Positions 24,101 to 63,803 of a stretch of 64,000 nt of DNA are shown piece after piece. The stretch is from Macrocystis pyrifera (taxonomy: Eukaryota; Sar; Phaeophyceae; Laminariales; Laminariaceae): positions 5,146,001-5,210,000 of the forward strand of contig JASSKH010000016.1 of NCBI GenBank assembly GCA_031763025.1, given 5' to 3'. The notes below the pieces were generated by a model, which did no database searches, was not told where the DNA came from, and worked only from the letters and a program-made list of their open reading frames with translations. Position 1 is the first letter of the stretch. Each line of letters starts with the position of its first letter. The translations under genes and the position numbers were made by a program.

Positions 24101-24324
24101 CAATAAACGAACAGCGCTGAACCCTAAATATCTACATGTGCATTTATATACGACCTCGATTCATGCCCCGGCATACGAACCAAAATAGCTAAATTGCAAC
24201 TCACGCGTCACCTTCTGTAACAACTTTTTGTGCGGTACAGGTGGGGTCCTTCCTCAGCAAGGCGCCGGATGGGGAGGCCAAGGGCGCGGCTCAAGAAGTT
24301 TTGCGTCTTCTAGGGAATTTCTGA
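9015..24324 (+). CDS. PPPDE (DeSI-type) thiol peptidase fused to a PUL domain
   Basis: Eleven exons (9015-9105, 12336-12485, 13331-13463, 14130-14212, 15823-16065, 18004-18191, 18425-18551, 20584-20698, 21679-21851, 22726-22824, 24241-24324) give 494 residues once one surplus base in exon 2 is discounted. Residues 1-152 are a PPPDE domain of the DeSI type: LALYDLSRGLAK, the catalytic His in GIWHTG (His34), the catalytic Cys in HNCNNYTDE (Cys106), and the LLGKGIPSYI and LPNEVLNSPMG tail. Residues 153-233 are a Gln/Ala/Ser/Thr-rich linker. Residues about 240-494 fit a PUL domain, the Cdc48/p97-binding armadillo-like module of PLAA/Doa1, with the WPVKAEFLALILMSLMVLH core and a helical C-terminus ending LRLLGNF. 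The family is linked to removal of SUMO or ubiquitin-like modifiers; coupling to Cdc48 is inferred from the PUL domain. Every junction is GT-AG and in phase. Confidence 0.92.
10650..10788. repeat. Inverted repeat with about 38-bp arms
   Basis: CAGGTATACCTTGGCCTTTT near 10650 pairs with AAAAGTGGCCAGGTATACCT near 10768, and the flanking AAATCAGTTAC and GTAACTGATTT also pair. The loop is about 55 bases. It looks like a small MITE-type hairpin. Confidence 0.65.
11268..12130. repeat. CGGGTCGGGTC-rich array
   Basis: Runs of GGGTCGGGTCGGGTC, each followed by CA(G/A)GAGGTTTTCAAATCTC-like spacers, recur in two blocks (about 11268-11600 and 11815-12130) separated by an AT-rich core. The outer ends carry the inverse ACCCGACCCG, so the whole may be one element with repeat-built inverted ends. 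Confidence 0.7.
12336..12485 (+). CDS. PPPDE-PUL gene, exon 2 (catalytic His; frame break)
   Basis: It encodes GIWHTGLIVYGKEYF and, one base out of frame, LQSMPHEMFVQMHGGERPKE and IDLGFTDLSQ. The break is in a run of 11 G at 12382-12392; ten G would keep the family frame and also restore phase with exon 3. It is either a homopolymer error in the assembly or a real frameshift. Confidence 0.9.
12486..13330 (+). other. PPPDE-PUL gene, intron 2
   Basis: This 845-base GT-AG intron has no recognised element. Confidence 0.8.
13331..13463 (+). CDS. PPPDE-PUL gene, exon 3 (catalytic Cys)
   Basis: ELFEDFNREITPRFTAQTYD leads to the HNCNNYTDE motif with the predicted nucleophile and then KFLLGKGIPS. 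The acceptor is TGGCAG and the donor GTAAGC; it ends one base into a Tyr codon. Confidence 0.95.
13464..14129 (+). other. PPPDE-PUL gene, intron 3 with GTT/GCT repeats
   Basis: The first 200 bases are an imperfect trinucleotide repeat of TTG, CTG and GTT units (about 13500-13650). The remainder is pyrimidine-rich without coding signal. Confidence 0.75.
14130..14212 (+). CDS. PPPDE-PUL gene, exon 4
   Basis: It completes the Tyr codon and continues IIDLPNEVLNSPMGGMLRPM, the C-terminal strand and helix of the PPPDE domain. Both ends are in phase with the neighbouring exons. Confidence 0.92.
14213..15822 (+). other. PPPDE-PUL gene, intron 4
   Basis: This 1.6-kb intron has an about 110-base internal direct repeat near 15420-15620 (TATATATAGGG, CTCGCCGCTAAGTA and TTCTTGACGTCC recur in altered form) followed by a duplicated TCGTGGGCCCAT block. 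No exon signal. Confidence 0.65.
15823..16065 (+). CDS. PPPDE-PUL gene, exon 5 (low-complexity linker)
   Basis: 81 codons in phase 0, from NGADPYSALHTQQQQQLQ to GSDTSKA, before a GTGAG donor. It is rich in Gln, Ala, Ser, Thr and Pro and predicted to be disordered. It occupies the position where some family members carry a thioredoxin domain; none is visible here. Confidence 0.88.
16066..18003 (+). other. PPPDE-PUL gene, intron 5
   Basis: It contains a CA/CG-rich microsatellite near 16736-16770, a duplicated GTACTGTGGCTGCCTAGCCT block (16829 and 16880) and one GATC-rich dispersed element (about 17715-17830). No further exon is needed for phase. Confidence 0.65.
18004..18191 (+). CDS. PPPDE-PUL gene, exon 6 (PUL N-terminal part)
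   Basis: AAGVAARLKALGATVEGLLS and the following ALDHLP-like helices run to AWPVK. The ending aligns with the W-P that precedes the central helix of PUL domains. The donor is GTGAGT, phase 2. Confidence 0.9.
18425..18551 (+). CDS. PPPDE-PUL gene, exon 7 (PUL core helix)
   Basis: AEFLALILMSLMVLHNPEG corresponds to the conserved LFPvLDLlRl-LhP segment of PUL domains, here without the usual Pro and Asp. It continues to GDLSAQ before a GTGTGT donor. The intron before it is the shortest in the gene (233 bases). Confidence 0.88.
18552..20583 (+). other. PPPDE-PUL gene, intron 7
   Basis: This 2.0-kb intron contains one MITE copy (19131-19239), a hairpin around 20070-20150 (GGGCGGGAATATAAGGA pairs with TCCTTATTTTTCCGCCC) and a CT-rich tract ahead of the exon 8 acceptor (about 20495-20540). 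Confidence 0.7.
19131..19239 (+). mobile_element. Palindromic MITE, about 110 bp
   Basis: It begins TTACGGGGGACCGTAGTAAA and ends TTTACTATGTTCCCCCGTAA. Arms of about 28 bp pair with few mismatches; the centre is CTATTTTTATCAACAATATT. It is a family member in forward orientation. Confidence 0.85.
20584..20698 (+). CDS. PPPDE-PUL gene, exon 8
   Basis: QSLSIAICTAANAFGTPGG and the following KYMLRPDVIPGWLDASLR form a helical repeat typical of the PUL fold. The acceptor is TTGGTCAG and the donor GTGAGG. Confidence 0.88.
20699..21678 (+). other. PPPDE-PUL gene, intron 8
   Basis: It carries one copy (about 21120-21310) of an element also found near 43895-44085: GGGACTAC, GATTGGGTCTGA, TTAGGGTT, TTCGTCTCGTA and a closing CTCGAGTA recur in the same order in both. 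Confidence 0.6.
21679..21851 (+). CDS. PPPDE-PUL gene, exon 9
   Basis: VRQMSSSLLNNFSLGLVDGL is the family's R-x-x-(S/A)-x-x-LLN-S-L helix, followed by an acidic helix ending LEDEASQ. I chose the acceptor GACACAG because it restores phase with exon 8. Confidence 0.87.
21852..22725 (+). other. PPPDE-PUL gene, intron 9
   Basis: It holds one GATC-rich dispersed element at 21880-21995, including a doubled GATCGGACAGATCATCTACA. The rest has no recognised content. Confidence 0.6.
22726..22824 (+). CDS. PPPDE-PUL gene, exon 10
   Basis: 33 codons in phase 0: VVALRRLLSAGRLVRKFGAA then NEVGLGDQ. A T-rich tract with TTTGCAG is the acceptor and GTACAG the donor. It matches the last-but-one helix pair of PUL domains. 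Confidence 0.9.
23082..23206 (-). mobile_element. Palindromic MITE with duplicated end
   Basis: Reverse-orientation copy. The right terminus ACTATGGTCCCCCCTAAT occurs twice in tandem, so the copy is about 17 bp longer than the others. Confidence 0.85.
23845..23960 (+). repeat. Telomere-like degenerate tract
   Basis: Imperfect repeats of GTTAGGGTTAGCGTT and GGGGTTAG. TTAGGG is the telomeric repeat of many stramenopiles, so this may be an interstitial relic. Confidence 0.55.
24241..24324 (+). CDS. PPPDE-PUL gene, exon 11 (C-terminus)
   Basis: 27 codons and TGA: VGSFLSKAPDGEAKG to LRLLGNF. The acceptor is GCGGTACAG. A second, degraded copy of its last about 45 bases follows at 24358-24414. Confidence 0.9.
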   Translation: MGSFLSKAPDGEAKGAAQEVLRLLGNF

Positions 24325-24357
24325 GCTCAGGCCGTGACTTAATATTTTTTGCGTATT

Positions 24358-24414
24358 CCAGGAAAATTCTGAGCTAAGGGCACGGCTCAAGAAGTTCGTC
24401 TTCTCAGAAATTTA
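24358..24414 (+). repeat. Degraded duplicate of the last PPPDE-PUL exon tail
   Basis: GGGCACGGCTCAAGAAGTTC and CGTCTTCTCAGAAATTT repeat the coding GGCGCGGCTCAAGAAGTT and GCGTCTTCTAGGGAATTTC of the last exon, about 95 bases downstream. A shared TTCTGAGCT precedes it. It lies after the stop, so it is 3' flank or UTR. Confidence 0.7.
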
Positions 24415-25112
24415 TGACGGCACCCTGGGGGAGGTTTTGTTTTCGCTTATGCCCTCAGTCAAGCAATGGGGGACTGATTTTGTTGATTGTGCGCATCGTT
24501 CAGGGCAGCAGAGAGAGATGCTACTGTACGTACATGGGAGGCTGCGGTTTGAACCCCTTGACAGGCCACCTCCCCTACACTGAAACCAGTACAATAAGGC
24601 CGAAAGAGGCCTCGACGCGCCCCCAAAGACTGGTCTGTTACAGTACGTAGCATTTGTTGTGGACAGAGAAGACCGAGCAAATTGTTTTTGCTGTCCAAAC
24701 CACCGGAGGCGAGTCATGATGTTCGTGCGAAAGCAAAGACCGAACCAAGTGTTGCTTGTTGTCATAAAAGTAGTAGGAGGAGGCGGGTTGTATTGTTCGT
24801 GCCGAACATTTGTTGACTGCTCAACGCGCAATCGTCGGAGATCGACGGACCTTTTTTTCGTGTTGTTGTTGCTGCTGCTGCTCTCGAATTATGGGTTAGG
24901 GTTCATTTACGTATCTATATTGTACTATACTCGTATACTTCCGAATATCGAAAAAATTGTTTCAGCTCGCAGCCGTCACGTGTGGAATGGAGTGATTTAC
25001 AGGGCGTTTCCTGATTCAGCGCGTAGAACACCGGACGGTCCTCGGGAAAGCGAGAAACGCGCGGCAGAGATGGTGGCGGTGGAACACGTGCCATGATAGC
25101 GGGGGGTAGGAT

Positions 25113-25300
25113 GTAGTAGTCAATGTCATGCATGGCAGTAATCGTATGGCCACGGACCCTCGCATCCCTACAATGCCGAGACGAAAGATGCAAGTGCGAT
25201 GCGCGTCGGGTCTTCACCGAACCAGGCAAAACATTGCTGCTTGCACCAAGCCCGAAGCGAAACGTGAGGTGGTGAGCGAGTCGCATGAGGGGAAAACTGC
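25113..25300 (+). repeat. Poly-G-anchored dispersed element copy
   Basis: It shares GGACCCTCGCATCCCTACAA, TCGGGTCTTCACCGA and GAGCGAGTCGCATGAGGGG with the copies near 27905, 49336 and 54706. It lacks the pure G run. Confidence 0.65.
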
Positions 25301-26844
25301 GGTCCTGCTGTGATACTAAGAACCGCTTGTGAGGCGTGACACTTCTTGGCCAAACGATTGCCTGATTGATGCTGCTCCTTAACTGAGGCGTTTCCCAACG
25401 TCACACTGGGAGTACCATTTGAGTTTACAGTATTTGTTGGTAAGTACCTTACGTAGGCCGCACGGGATTGTTCGCCGGGACAAGCGTACAACTTTTCTCC
25501 GAGTGAGATTTTGGGCGAGAGGTGTATGAAGAGCGCCTCAAGCAGAAATCCCCTGAAAAAGTTGATGTGCAACCCTACATTTGTCGTGCCCGCAGTTTCT
25601 CGATTGGTCCGTTTTTTTCATGTTTTTTTTATTCGCAGAAAAGGCTTGGTCGACCGTTGTCACCATCCGAGGTCGTGACGTCACTTTTCGGGACAATTTT
25701 TTTTTTTGGCAATTTCGCCGTAGATGATGTCACAAGATTGTTTGCGCAGGAGTTTTTGGCATGTTGAAATATACCTGGTAGGTATCGTGGGCATTGTTGT
25801 TTTTTTCCGCCGATTTTCTGTGGGCGCGATCTTTTTGAACGCTGTACAGTACAGTTTAGTACATTCGAGTTACTCCTCTTGAATGTTTAGTCGTACGACA
25901 GCCTTCGGATTTGGGTTTTGACGTTTCGATGAAAGTCTTGTTTTTGTTTCTTTCTCGGCGCTTCGTCTACGTCTCGGAGGGCTGGGACCAAGGTGTCGGA
26001 TCACCTGTATGCATGTCCTGCACTGAAAGCGCCGTAGAGCGATGTTTGGTATCACCATGTCTGGAAACGGTTTTGGTGTTCATATTATCACCCGAAATAT
26101 CTTACATTTCGGGACAGAATGGCTTTTGGCTCCCTTGCTGTATTATATTTGGTGGAAGATGGCTTCAAAACCAACTCTACCCTGCGCCCATTTTGCGATC
26201 GATCGCAAATGCGAGGTGGGGAGGGGAAGCGGCAGAGAGAGAGAGATTCAGGATCTCATATTGGCATGTTGCCCGAGTTATATTAAAGCTGTTTCACACC
26301 CGCCGGTTTTTTACTGGCCAGCTCCTTTGAAGTGGAACCTCCTGGATTTTTTTTTTTTTTGCTTTTATTTTTCCCTCCGACAATGTGTCGTACCACGTCC
26401 CAGTCCGACGCGGATCACATTTTTTGCTTGTAACCTCACAACTTGAAACAGTTCTGCATGATGAATGATGACCCAGAAACGAGTCTCACTCATGAGTTGG
26501 CGTTTTCGCCGAGGCGAATCCTTGCTCACTTACTACTGGTGTCGTGCACCGTATACTTGAACGGTACAGCACGTATATCTTTCGACGAAAAACGGTATAC
26601 CGCGGAGATAGGAATCGGTGTATATCAGAAGGTTTGTGGCGCCTTGAGCTGATTGTCAGTGGCGGATTTCCTACTATCAACCGTCAACAGGCCTGAAAGA
26701 ACACGGTACCACACCGTTTAAAGGCCTTCGTCGAGTCGGACGGACGCATTTGGACTTTCCGCCACTGGGGACCCCAGCAGTCTGGGGAATAGTACTCGCG
26801 AATACTTTCTTTGCCAACTTAGCCATCGTCTGTCAGAGTGGGCT

Positions 26845-26990
26845 AGTGTTATGGTACTGTCTTGAATTACCTCGAATCGGCAGGTAACTGCAGTAGTACC
26901 TCCTGGGTGCAGGTATTGGGAACGTTCTTGTAACACTTGGGAGGCATATCTTAGATGGGAAACCAGGGGGTTCCAGGGCAAGAGGCAATG
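26845..26990 (-). repeat. Dispersed repeat shared with 54261-54387
   Basis: Read on the minus strand it gives CCCCCTGGTTTCCCATCTAA, TATGCCTCCCAAGTG and AGTACCATAACAC, the same order as the plus-strand copy near 54261. Both keep an open frame in part (HLRYAS), but each has different flanks and no domain is recognised. Confidence 0.6.
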
Positions 26991-27904
26991 AGCCCAACAT
27001 TTAGTCGTCTTGCATTTTGTTGTGTTCTGAACGAAATCAAGCCGCCCTTCTTCTATCTCTGAGCAATCAACAAGCGCGATGAGGAACAACCAGAACCTGT
27101 CCAACAGGCAAACCTGGCAAGGGGTATTACTCTGTTTCCCATTCTGCATCATCTTCTCACAAGATCTAACATCTTGTGTTAAAGGTAATTTCCTTCGCAT
27201 GGTACCCCCAATGCTGTCTCTGGAAGTGGTTGCGCAGGCTCTGACCCATTTTGGTGGACATAGCGATTAACATAGTTGGCTGTAGGAGTGGTAGGGGCAA
27301 AGTCATACCTGGTAAGCTGGAGGTAGCACGCGTCATTTAGATTTGGGGCACAGACTAGGGGTGACAAGACAAGCGAAAATGTGTCACAGGGTGCCTATGC
27401 CACCTCTAGAGTGGATACTTTGAACAGTCCGCGGGTAAGATGCCCAGTCGGCATTGGAAACCGCGCCAACAACAGCATCAAAATCGGTCGACTTGAAGCA
27501 TACATACGCACGATTTAGTATTTCAGCTGTTTGTGTTCACACACCCCGCTCGAGCCCCACTTGTAGTAAAATACTGATATAATAGCATAACCTGGCATAG
27601 TTCGCTCTTTCGCGCAACACCGTACCAAAAAAAGCACGAACGGCCTAAAAAAAGGTGGCTCATGGCCACCAAACCCGATGGCAGACCTGTGGAAAAATGG
27701 TCGAAACCTGGTGCCATGGTTGGCTTGTTTAGACTCGTGCCATTCCGAAAAAGTGGGCACGAAAAAGAAGAAAGCATCAAACGCGTCAGGCCCTTAGAGT
27801 GGCCACACCAAAAAACAAATAAATACATTCGACGCTGTCATCCATATGCAAGCAATTTCTGACACACCGGTGGTTCTGAGTGAGGTGCAGCTCACCCTAC
27901 ATGC

Positions 27905-28070
27905 GACTCGCCCAACAACACCTCACCGTGCTTCGCGCTTGGTACAAGCAATGCCTCTGCCTGGTCGGGGAAATCCAACGCGGTCCGTCCAGGTATTGTA
28001 GGGAGGCGAGGGTCTGTGGCCATACGACTGCTGCCATGCATACTCTATGGCAATGAGTACACACCCCCAG
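27905..28070 (-). repeat. Poly-G-anchored dispersed element, reverse copy
   Basis: The inverse order of the same landmarks is present: TTGGTACAAGCAATG, CTGGTCGGGG, TTGTAGGGAGGCGAGGGTC, CCATACGACT and CCATGCAT. Confidence 0.65.
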
Positions 28071-31000
28071 GAAAAACAAGCTGCATACCAAACAAAGCAT
28101 ACAAAGCCATCGTTCACCTTTCAAAGAGGGCCAGACATGGTAGAACCAAATATACAGCCGAGCCGGGCCCAAGGTCGACGCGCCCCCCCTCCCCACGCGA
28201 AAGAGTCACGCTACCTCACCAACCAGTGCTCCAATGCAGCGCCAACGATGGTGTGCGTTGCCGTGCTGTTTCCCAGTGTACTACTGCTTGTAGTGCATAT
28301 ATTTAAGTTGGGAGGTCGTTCGACCAGATTACCAATTTAAATGTCAACTCACTCGTGGTCGCATGTCTCCTTCGAATTTGAATCTACTGACCTCGCACAA
28401 GTCTACTACTGCTGCTGCTGCTGCTGGTGCTGGTGCTGCTGCACGCCCGGCGCAGGCGGGGCAGGCGAGCTCGGCGAGGCACGTTGAGAAAGAAGCGGAC
28501 TGAGAGATGGACCTCATCGGGAGAACTTGAAAAAAGCGCCCCAGAGAACCCCAGTACACACAGTAAAAACCGGGGAATTTATACACTGCAGTACCACTAT
28601 AACACGAGTGCTTTAAATGTCATTGTAGAGCAGGGCAAGGGTTGCCCTGCTGTTCCCTAGGTGTTACCATTTGATAAAAGGTTGGACGGAGGTATGGAAA
28701 TAAATTCTCTCGCGACTCGCGACATAGATATTTACTAGGTAGATTTTTACTTGTTGCATTTTTTGTCGTTTTCGTTTTTTGGCCAATTCTTAACGTTTTT
28801 CCTCGGTTTTGTCCTTTTCTGGTATTTTTCTAATTCGTGAGGTGTTTGTCCAGAAATATAAAATACGCTTGGATATTCGTATGAACACGTACGAAAAGAC
28901 TCTGGGACCATGGGTAGGGGCCAAGAAATAAACATAGAAAAATATTATGCGTTTTCCTCGGGCGAGCTACAGTTCAGAACACTTAATAATAGTGGGGAAA
29001 GTAAGAAACAGGAACGCTGGTCCAGTCCGAACATCTTATTCGTGAAAGGTACGTTTTATACTGACTTACTGACTTCAGTATAACCGCTATCAAATTTCGT
29101 AGTTTCCTGTCATTTACTCTTACATTGGGCTCCTTTACCTGTGTGCTGGTAGAGGGCAAGATTTTGTTTTCAACGTTAAAAGTCGACTTCAAGTATTAGA
29201 GCATATCTGTTCGAGATAAAGTCCGTTTGCCAAACGGTTTTTCACGTTGGATTACCTAGTACTTTCCGGGTAGTCTGGCAGCGCCGGTATATTTGTTGCA
29301 GGTGGAGTGTTTTAACACGAAGTGCTTTTAATGTCATACCCTATATTCTGCACTGTCCATAAAACTACGGACACGAAGCGCCCTTCTCTACGGCCTGGTA
29401 CGCATCTATTAGTAGCACCGTTTTTTTTTTTTCTGTCGACTACGCAATACTTGCGCATCATCATTACATCGATGGATGACATGTATAGTAGGTCTCAACA
29501 ACATGACACGGATCATTATCGGCGGACAAAACAAGCGCAGTTGTGGTCCCCCTCCATGGTGTCGATATGCGCCAGCCATCGATCATCAATTACTAATACC
29601 AGCACCAGAATAATAGCGTCAACCGGCACTATCTATATACTCCGCACACTGCCGCAACTGGTCAATCCCATCCTTGTCACGCGACTTCGCCGGCACTACA
29701 GCGGACAGCCGGCACCATTCAACCGGCGCTATAGAGGGGCCACTACGACTACTACTGTTGTACCGTTACGTATTGATGAACAAGAACATGTTACGATGGT
29801 ATCTACAGCTTAGTAGATACGTCGTGGCTTCGCGTCGTCGTCGGAAAACATCATCAATCACCCGCCGACTGACAACAAACAAAATAATATTGGAAGCCTA
29901 CTGAAAGACATACATTCAGTTCGGTCGGTCGCAACGAAAAAACTGCGGCAAGCTGACTGCAGTATTATCATAATACTACTCCAGACATCCAGAAAAGACT
30001 ACCAACAGCTAATTCATCATACTGACTATCAAGCTTTCCGGGAAAATCGGTGAACGGAAACGGCGTGTGTTTGGGGCGGTAACGATAGTCTACTATCATT
30101 GTATCATATGATACCAGTACTTTCCACTGCAAAAATTACCAGGTGCCGGGGAACCATGTACGTACCAGGTATTCGGCACTATTAGTAGTAGCACTACTAG
30201 TAGTAGCAGGGGGGGCCGGGGATCGAAAACGATACAATCCTATTTCCGAGACCCGGTATCAATCTTATTCCCGAGACCTGGTATGTAGCGGTAGTATATA
30301 TTTAGCATGTGTTTGGTTCTAACAAAAACAACAAAACTGCTGTGCTCGAAGCACACGGCGCAATCGTCGAGAGAAAACAGAGGCAAGACTAGAACGATGG
30401 GGCTACATGGAACAAAAAAAAACGAAGGTTTGTGCCTGAACGACGAGCACAACATTCGGCATGGAAAAGGGATCAACGGGGGCCGTATAGCCTACCAGCA
30501 ACACCCGCATAAATAAGGCAAACCCATCACCAGCTACAACCGCACACCAAGCCAATCGACAGTGACACACAATCCATCCCATCAACAACAACCAACCGCA
30601 TGCATAACAAGGAGGTCATCAACAACCATGTATATCATGCAGCAGAAGAAGCTCATCAACAACGACCGCAAAAGGGCAGTTATTGTCAGAGAGTTTTTTT
30701 TTTTTTCCCTAGTATGTTTATTCGTGAAACAACTTCCAAATTTGTGAATTTTAACTTTCTTGGTGGTTCGCCCTCTGTTAAATTTTCACATATAAATTTG
30801 GAATATATTAAACACAACATGGAAATTACTTCACAACTATGGTTCTTGGAGACAAAAAACACTCCCGAGAACAACGGCCTTAAGAAGCCCATCGACAGAA
30901 ACCGCACAAAAAGTCCCACTAATTAACCCCCATTCAGAACTGCACTCACATTCTTGCAGAAAAACTACTTGGGTTTCGTCTGTGGGGATTTTTTTTGCAG

Positions 31001-31207
31001 AAATAAAAGGGGCAAGCACAAACGCGCAATAGGACCATGCCATCAGCAATAGCTGCAGAGATGCATCAACAACAACCGCAACGTACCTAAGAAGTCCATC
31101 ATTACTAGCAGCATCCGCACAACCCAGAAGCAACAGCGGCACGCCAACCTCACGGTCAGAAAAAAAAACCGCACAAACCCACTACTTGTAACATAAATAA
31201 CGACAGA

Positions 31208-31330
31208 AGAAGCCCACAAGCACAGAGCTTGTATCTCTCTAGCATTGAAGAATCGGCCCGCACACTGGTTGTGCTAGATGTCGGCTTGCGGGCAGAAAGA
31301 ACGATTCAGTGTGAAGAACACACAAAAGCA
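31208..31330 (+). repeat. Dispersed repeat, solo arm
   Basis: CACAGAGCTTGTATCTCTCTAG through GTGTGAAGAACACACA matches the left arm of the inverted-repeat element at 61132-61612, with about 20% difference by eye. Confidence 0.6.
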
Positions 31331-32189
31331 ACAATCGCAACCGCTCGTATAAAAATACACGCGGTAACGATACACCCCCAGGAAACAAAGCCTCTTTGAG
31401 CCTGCAAAACTGCACATGTATACCTTTTCGCGTACGAAAAAAAGCACCAAGGCACCAGGTGCATGATGAATACTATTAATAACAACGACTCTAAAGCAAG
31501 CAGTGCGTACGTATCAGTTTTTCACGACAGCAGTACACCCATCGCAACCGGGCATGCGCGAAAAGGAAACAAGCCAACAAACATAATCCGCTCTGGTCGG
31601 AAAAAAAGCAAAGATGAACACGAGTACCCACCACTCCTTGCATTTCCGCCCAGAGTGCTACACTGGCACCTGGTACTTCGCAAATTGAGACAGATAGATC
31701 ATCATCGATCCCCATTTAATGATCTATCTGTCGATACTTCGAGGCAGACACGCACATTCCTGATCCGTACAGTATGGTCTGCTGTTGTAGTTCAAAAATG
31801 CTTGCCGCGGGTGGAAGCCGTCTAACCTGCGCACCAACTATTTAGATTAGCGAACGTTTTTCTGAGTTGGATACTATTACAGACCCCCGCAGAACGACCT
31901 CACAACGGCAGGCTTGGGTTCATATCATCCAGATCGGGGTCTCTCTATCGCTCGTGTGTGGAATAGTCTCACGGCGCCCAGCGCGACCCCAAACTCTTGC
32001 TGTTCGCAGTCTCAAACGCGCTTCGATGTACCCAAACCCCAACAGCCCGGACCACCCTTTCGCAAAACATATCGAAAAAAAAAATGCACGCCACCGGGCA
32101 GGCACACCCAGCGCGTTGCCGAAACGCCCCACTCTCTTGTCCGAACCAACGCCACCACAACAATTACACACGTACGTTCTCTTTCGTTT

Positions 32190-32700
32190 TCCAGCCCCAG
32201 CCAGCTCGGGTGCCACCGATTTTTCCGCTAAAAGTGCCACCGGGTTTTCCACTTGATTTGCACTTCATGTGCCAACGGACTTTCCGCCAGGTTTTGCCAC
32301 CGGGCTTGCCACCGGGCTTCCACGGGATGTGCAACCGGATGTGCCACATGGGTAGCCACCGGTTAACCGCCGGGTTAACCACCGGTTTTAAGCCACCACT
32401 TTTTCGTCACCAGTTTTTTAAGCTGCCAGTGTTTTTCCCACCAGTTTTTTGCCGCGGGGCTTTTTTGCACTGGTCACCATTTTTTTCCCCCACTGGATTA
32501 TTGCCACCAAGTTCTGAGCCACCGTTTTTTTTGCACCGACCAGGTTCTTACTGTAGCCACGTTTTTTTTTCGCCACCGCCGGGTTTTTCAGCAGCCACCG
32601 GTTTTTACTAAGCCGCGTTTTTTCTTACGTATTGAACGTCACGGTTTTTTCTTCGTTCGCCACCAGGCTCTCCTTTTTTTACCACCACCCAGGGGTGACC
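32190..32700 (+). repeat. CCACCGG-TTTTT minisatellite
   Basis: Units of roughly 12-25 bases built on GCCACCGG followed by TTTTT, TTAACC or CTTCCAC recur more than 20 times. The phase drifts and the resulting plus-strand frame is a low-complexity artefact. Confidence 0.75.
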
Positions 32701-32733
32701 ACCACCGCCCCCCCGTAAAAAAAAAGCGTTGCT

Positions 32734-62706
<29,973 letters not shown>

Positions 62707-62946
62707 GTTCGTGTCCGACTTACACCACCACACGTAGTAGCCGCTTCCTGCTTGCTGTGTGGGCTGTGCGGTGCAACACACCAACATCGTCGTAATCAGT
62801 CTCCCATCTTTAATGAATATGATTCCATGATTTCGTATTTTGGTACCATGTACCTGTATTTTACGTTTAAAAAACTACCTGGTACCTGGTACGTACCTGG
62901 TATTTTGGTATCATGTCAAATGTCAACCAATGAACGGAATGACAAT

Positions 62947-63068
62947 TATTACGCGGCATAGTAATATTGGACCAAATATTGATGGCAAAAATAGGTAAAT
63001 ACATCCCTGGTAGGTTTTTGTCTCTACCGTAGATCCTACCAGGTATTTACTATGGTCCCCCCTAATAG
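62947..63068 (-). mobile_element. Palindromic MITE with CAGGTA insertions
   Basis: Reverse-orientation copy with decayed left arm (TATTACGCGGCATAGTAATA). A CTGGTA and an ACCAGGTA stretch are inserted in both halves. Confidence 0.75.
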
Positions 63069-63536
63069 GACCTACATGCCTCCGTGCCTAGCTATTCACT
63101 GATCATAAACAAACCTGCTTGTTCGTGAACTATAATAGCCCGACGCTTTTATGACGCAAGAGAAAGTAAAAATATCATAAAATGTGGTGTGGGCGGGCAT
63201 GTGGGTATAAAATAATAAGCGGTATCCTTAAGGATACGATCATACAACACGTACATACCGGTACTACAGCCCAATTCATACACTCTCTCGAAGATATATA
63301 CATACCAGCCACCTGGTGCAGTAGCTGTGGGTTGTATCAACGAGTCAATGCGTACGTACTGCTTGTAAAATAACGTTTGGGGGGCTTGTGACGCATGCAT
63401 GCAACACGCATGCATGTATAGTTCGAAGTATATTATATGCACAGACAGGGGCATCAGCAGGCTGCATCCTACTCTCTCCTCGTGTACGAGTATGTTTAGC
63501 CGAAATTTGATTTCGTAAGGTTTTTCGGATCTTCCT

Positions 63537-63642
63537 ATTAAGGGGGACCATAGTAAATAGGAGCTGCGGTACAGACAAAGATCTGTATATTTACCTATTT
63601 TTACTAACAATATTTGGTCCTATTTACTATGGCCCCGTAATA
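63537..63642 (+). mobile_element. Palindromic MITE
   Basis: Forward-orientation copy: ATTAAGGGGGACCATAGTAA to TACTATGGCCCCGTAATAAT. Confidence 0.85.
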
Positions 63643-63803
63643 ATAGGGCTCCAGCACCTTTTTTTGTGTGTGACCACGGACTCCTTGATTTAACAGATGA
63701 GAGAAAACAACAACATCAGTGCGATCGCTCCTACAACATGTTACACCAGCAATGCACAATGCACGTATGATAAAATACCGGTACACTCGATCGATGTGAA
63801 CAG

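Larger units (their letters stand above)
22825..24240 (+). other. PPPDE-PUL gene, intron 10
   Basis: It contains a GGTTGATG-rich degenerate tract (about 22850-23050), a MITE copy (23082-23206) and a telomere-like GTTAGGGTTAGCGTT tract (23845-23960). Confidence 0.7.
24325..32733. other. Convergent intergenic region, no gene supported
   Basis: 8.4 kb between the stop of the PPPDE-PUL gene and the stop of the minus-strand coiled-coil gene. It holds a degraded copy of the last PPPDE-PUL exon, poly-G-family elements (25113-25300, 27905-28070), a dispersed repeat shared with 54261-54387, a dispersed repeat at 31208-31330, a GATC-rich piece near 31680-31770 and the CCACCGG minisatellite (32190-32700). 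From about 29 to 32 kb the sequence is low in structure. No exon could be supported. Confidence 0.6.
62707..63803. other. Divergent intergenic region
   Basis: 1.1 kb between the start codon of the minus-strand coiled-coil gene and the partial plus-strand exon. It holds two MITEs (62947-63068 and 63537-63642) and otherwise nothing recognised. Confidence 0.5.

Noticed and set aside
28363-28503. A 46-codon plus-strand frame (MSPSNLNLLTSHKSTT then an Ala/Gly run)
   Set aside because: It has an ATG and a stop and a fair look, but the middle is a GCT repeat and no neighbouring exon or motif supports it.
31997-32611. A 204-codon plus-strand frame with PPGF-like repeats
   Set aside because: It comes from the CCACCGG-TTTTT minisatellite. 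Unit phase drifts and no domain or splice site supports it.
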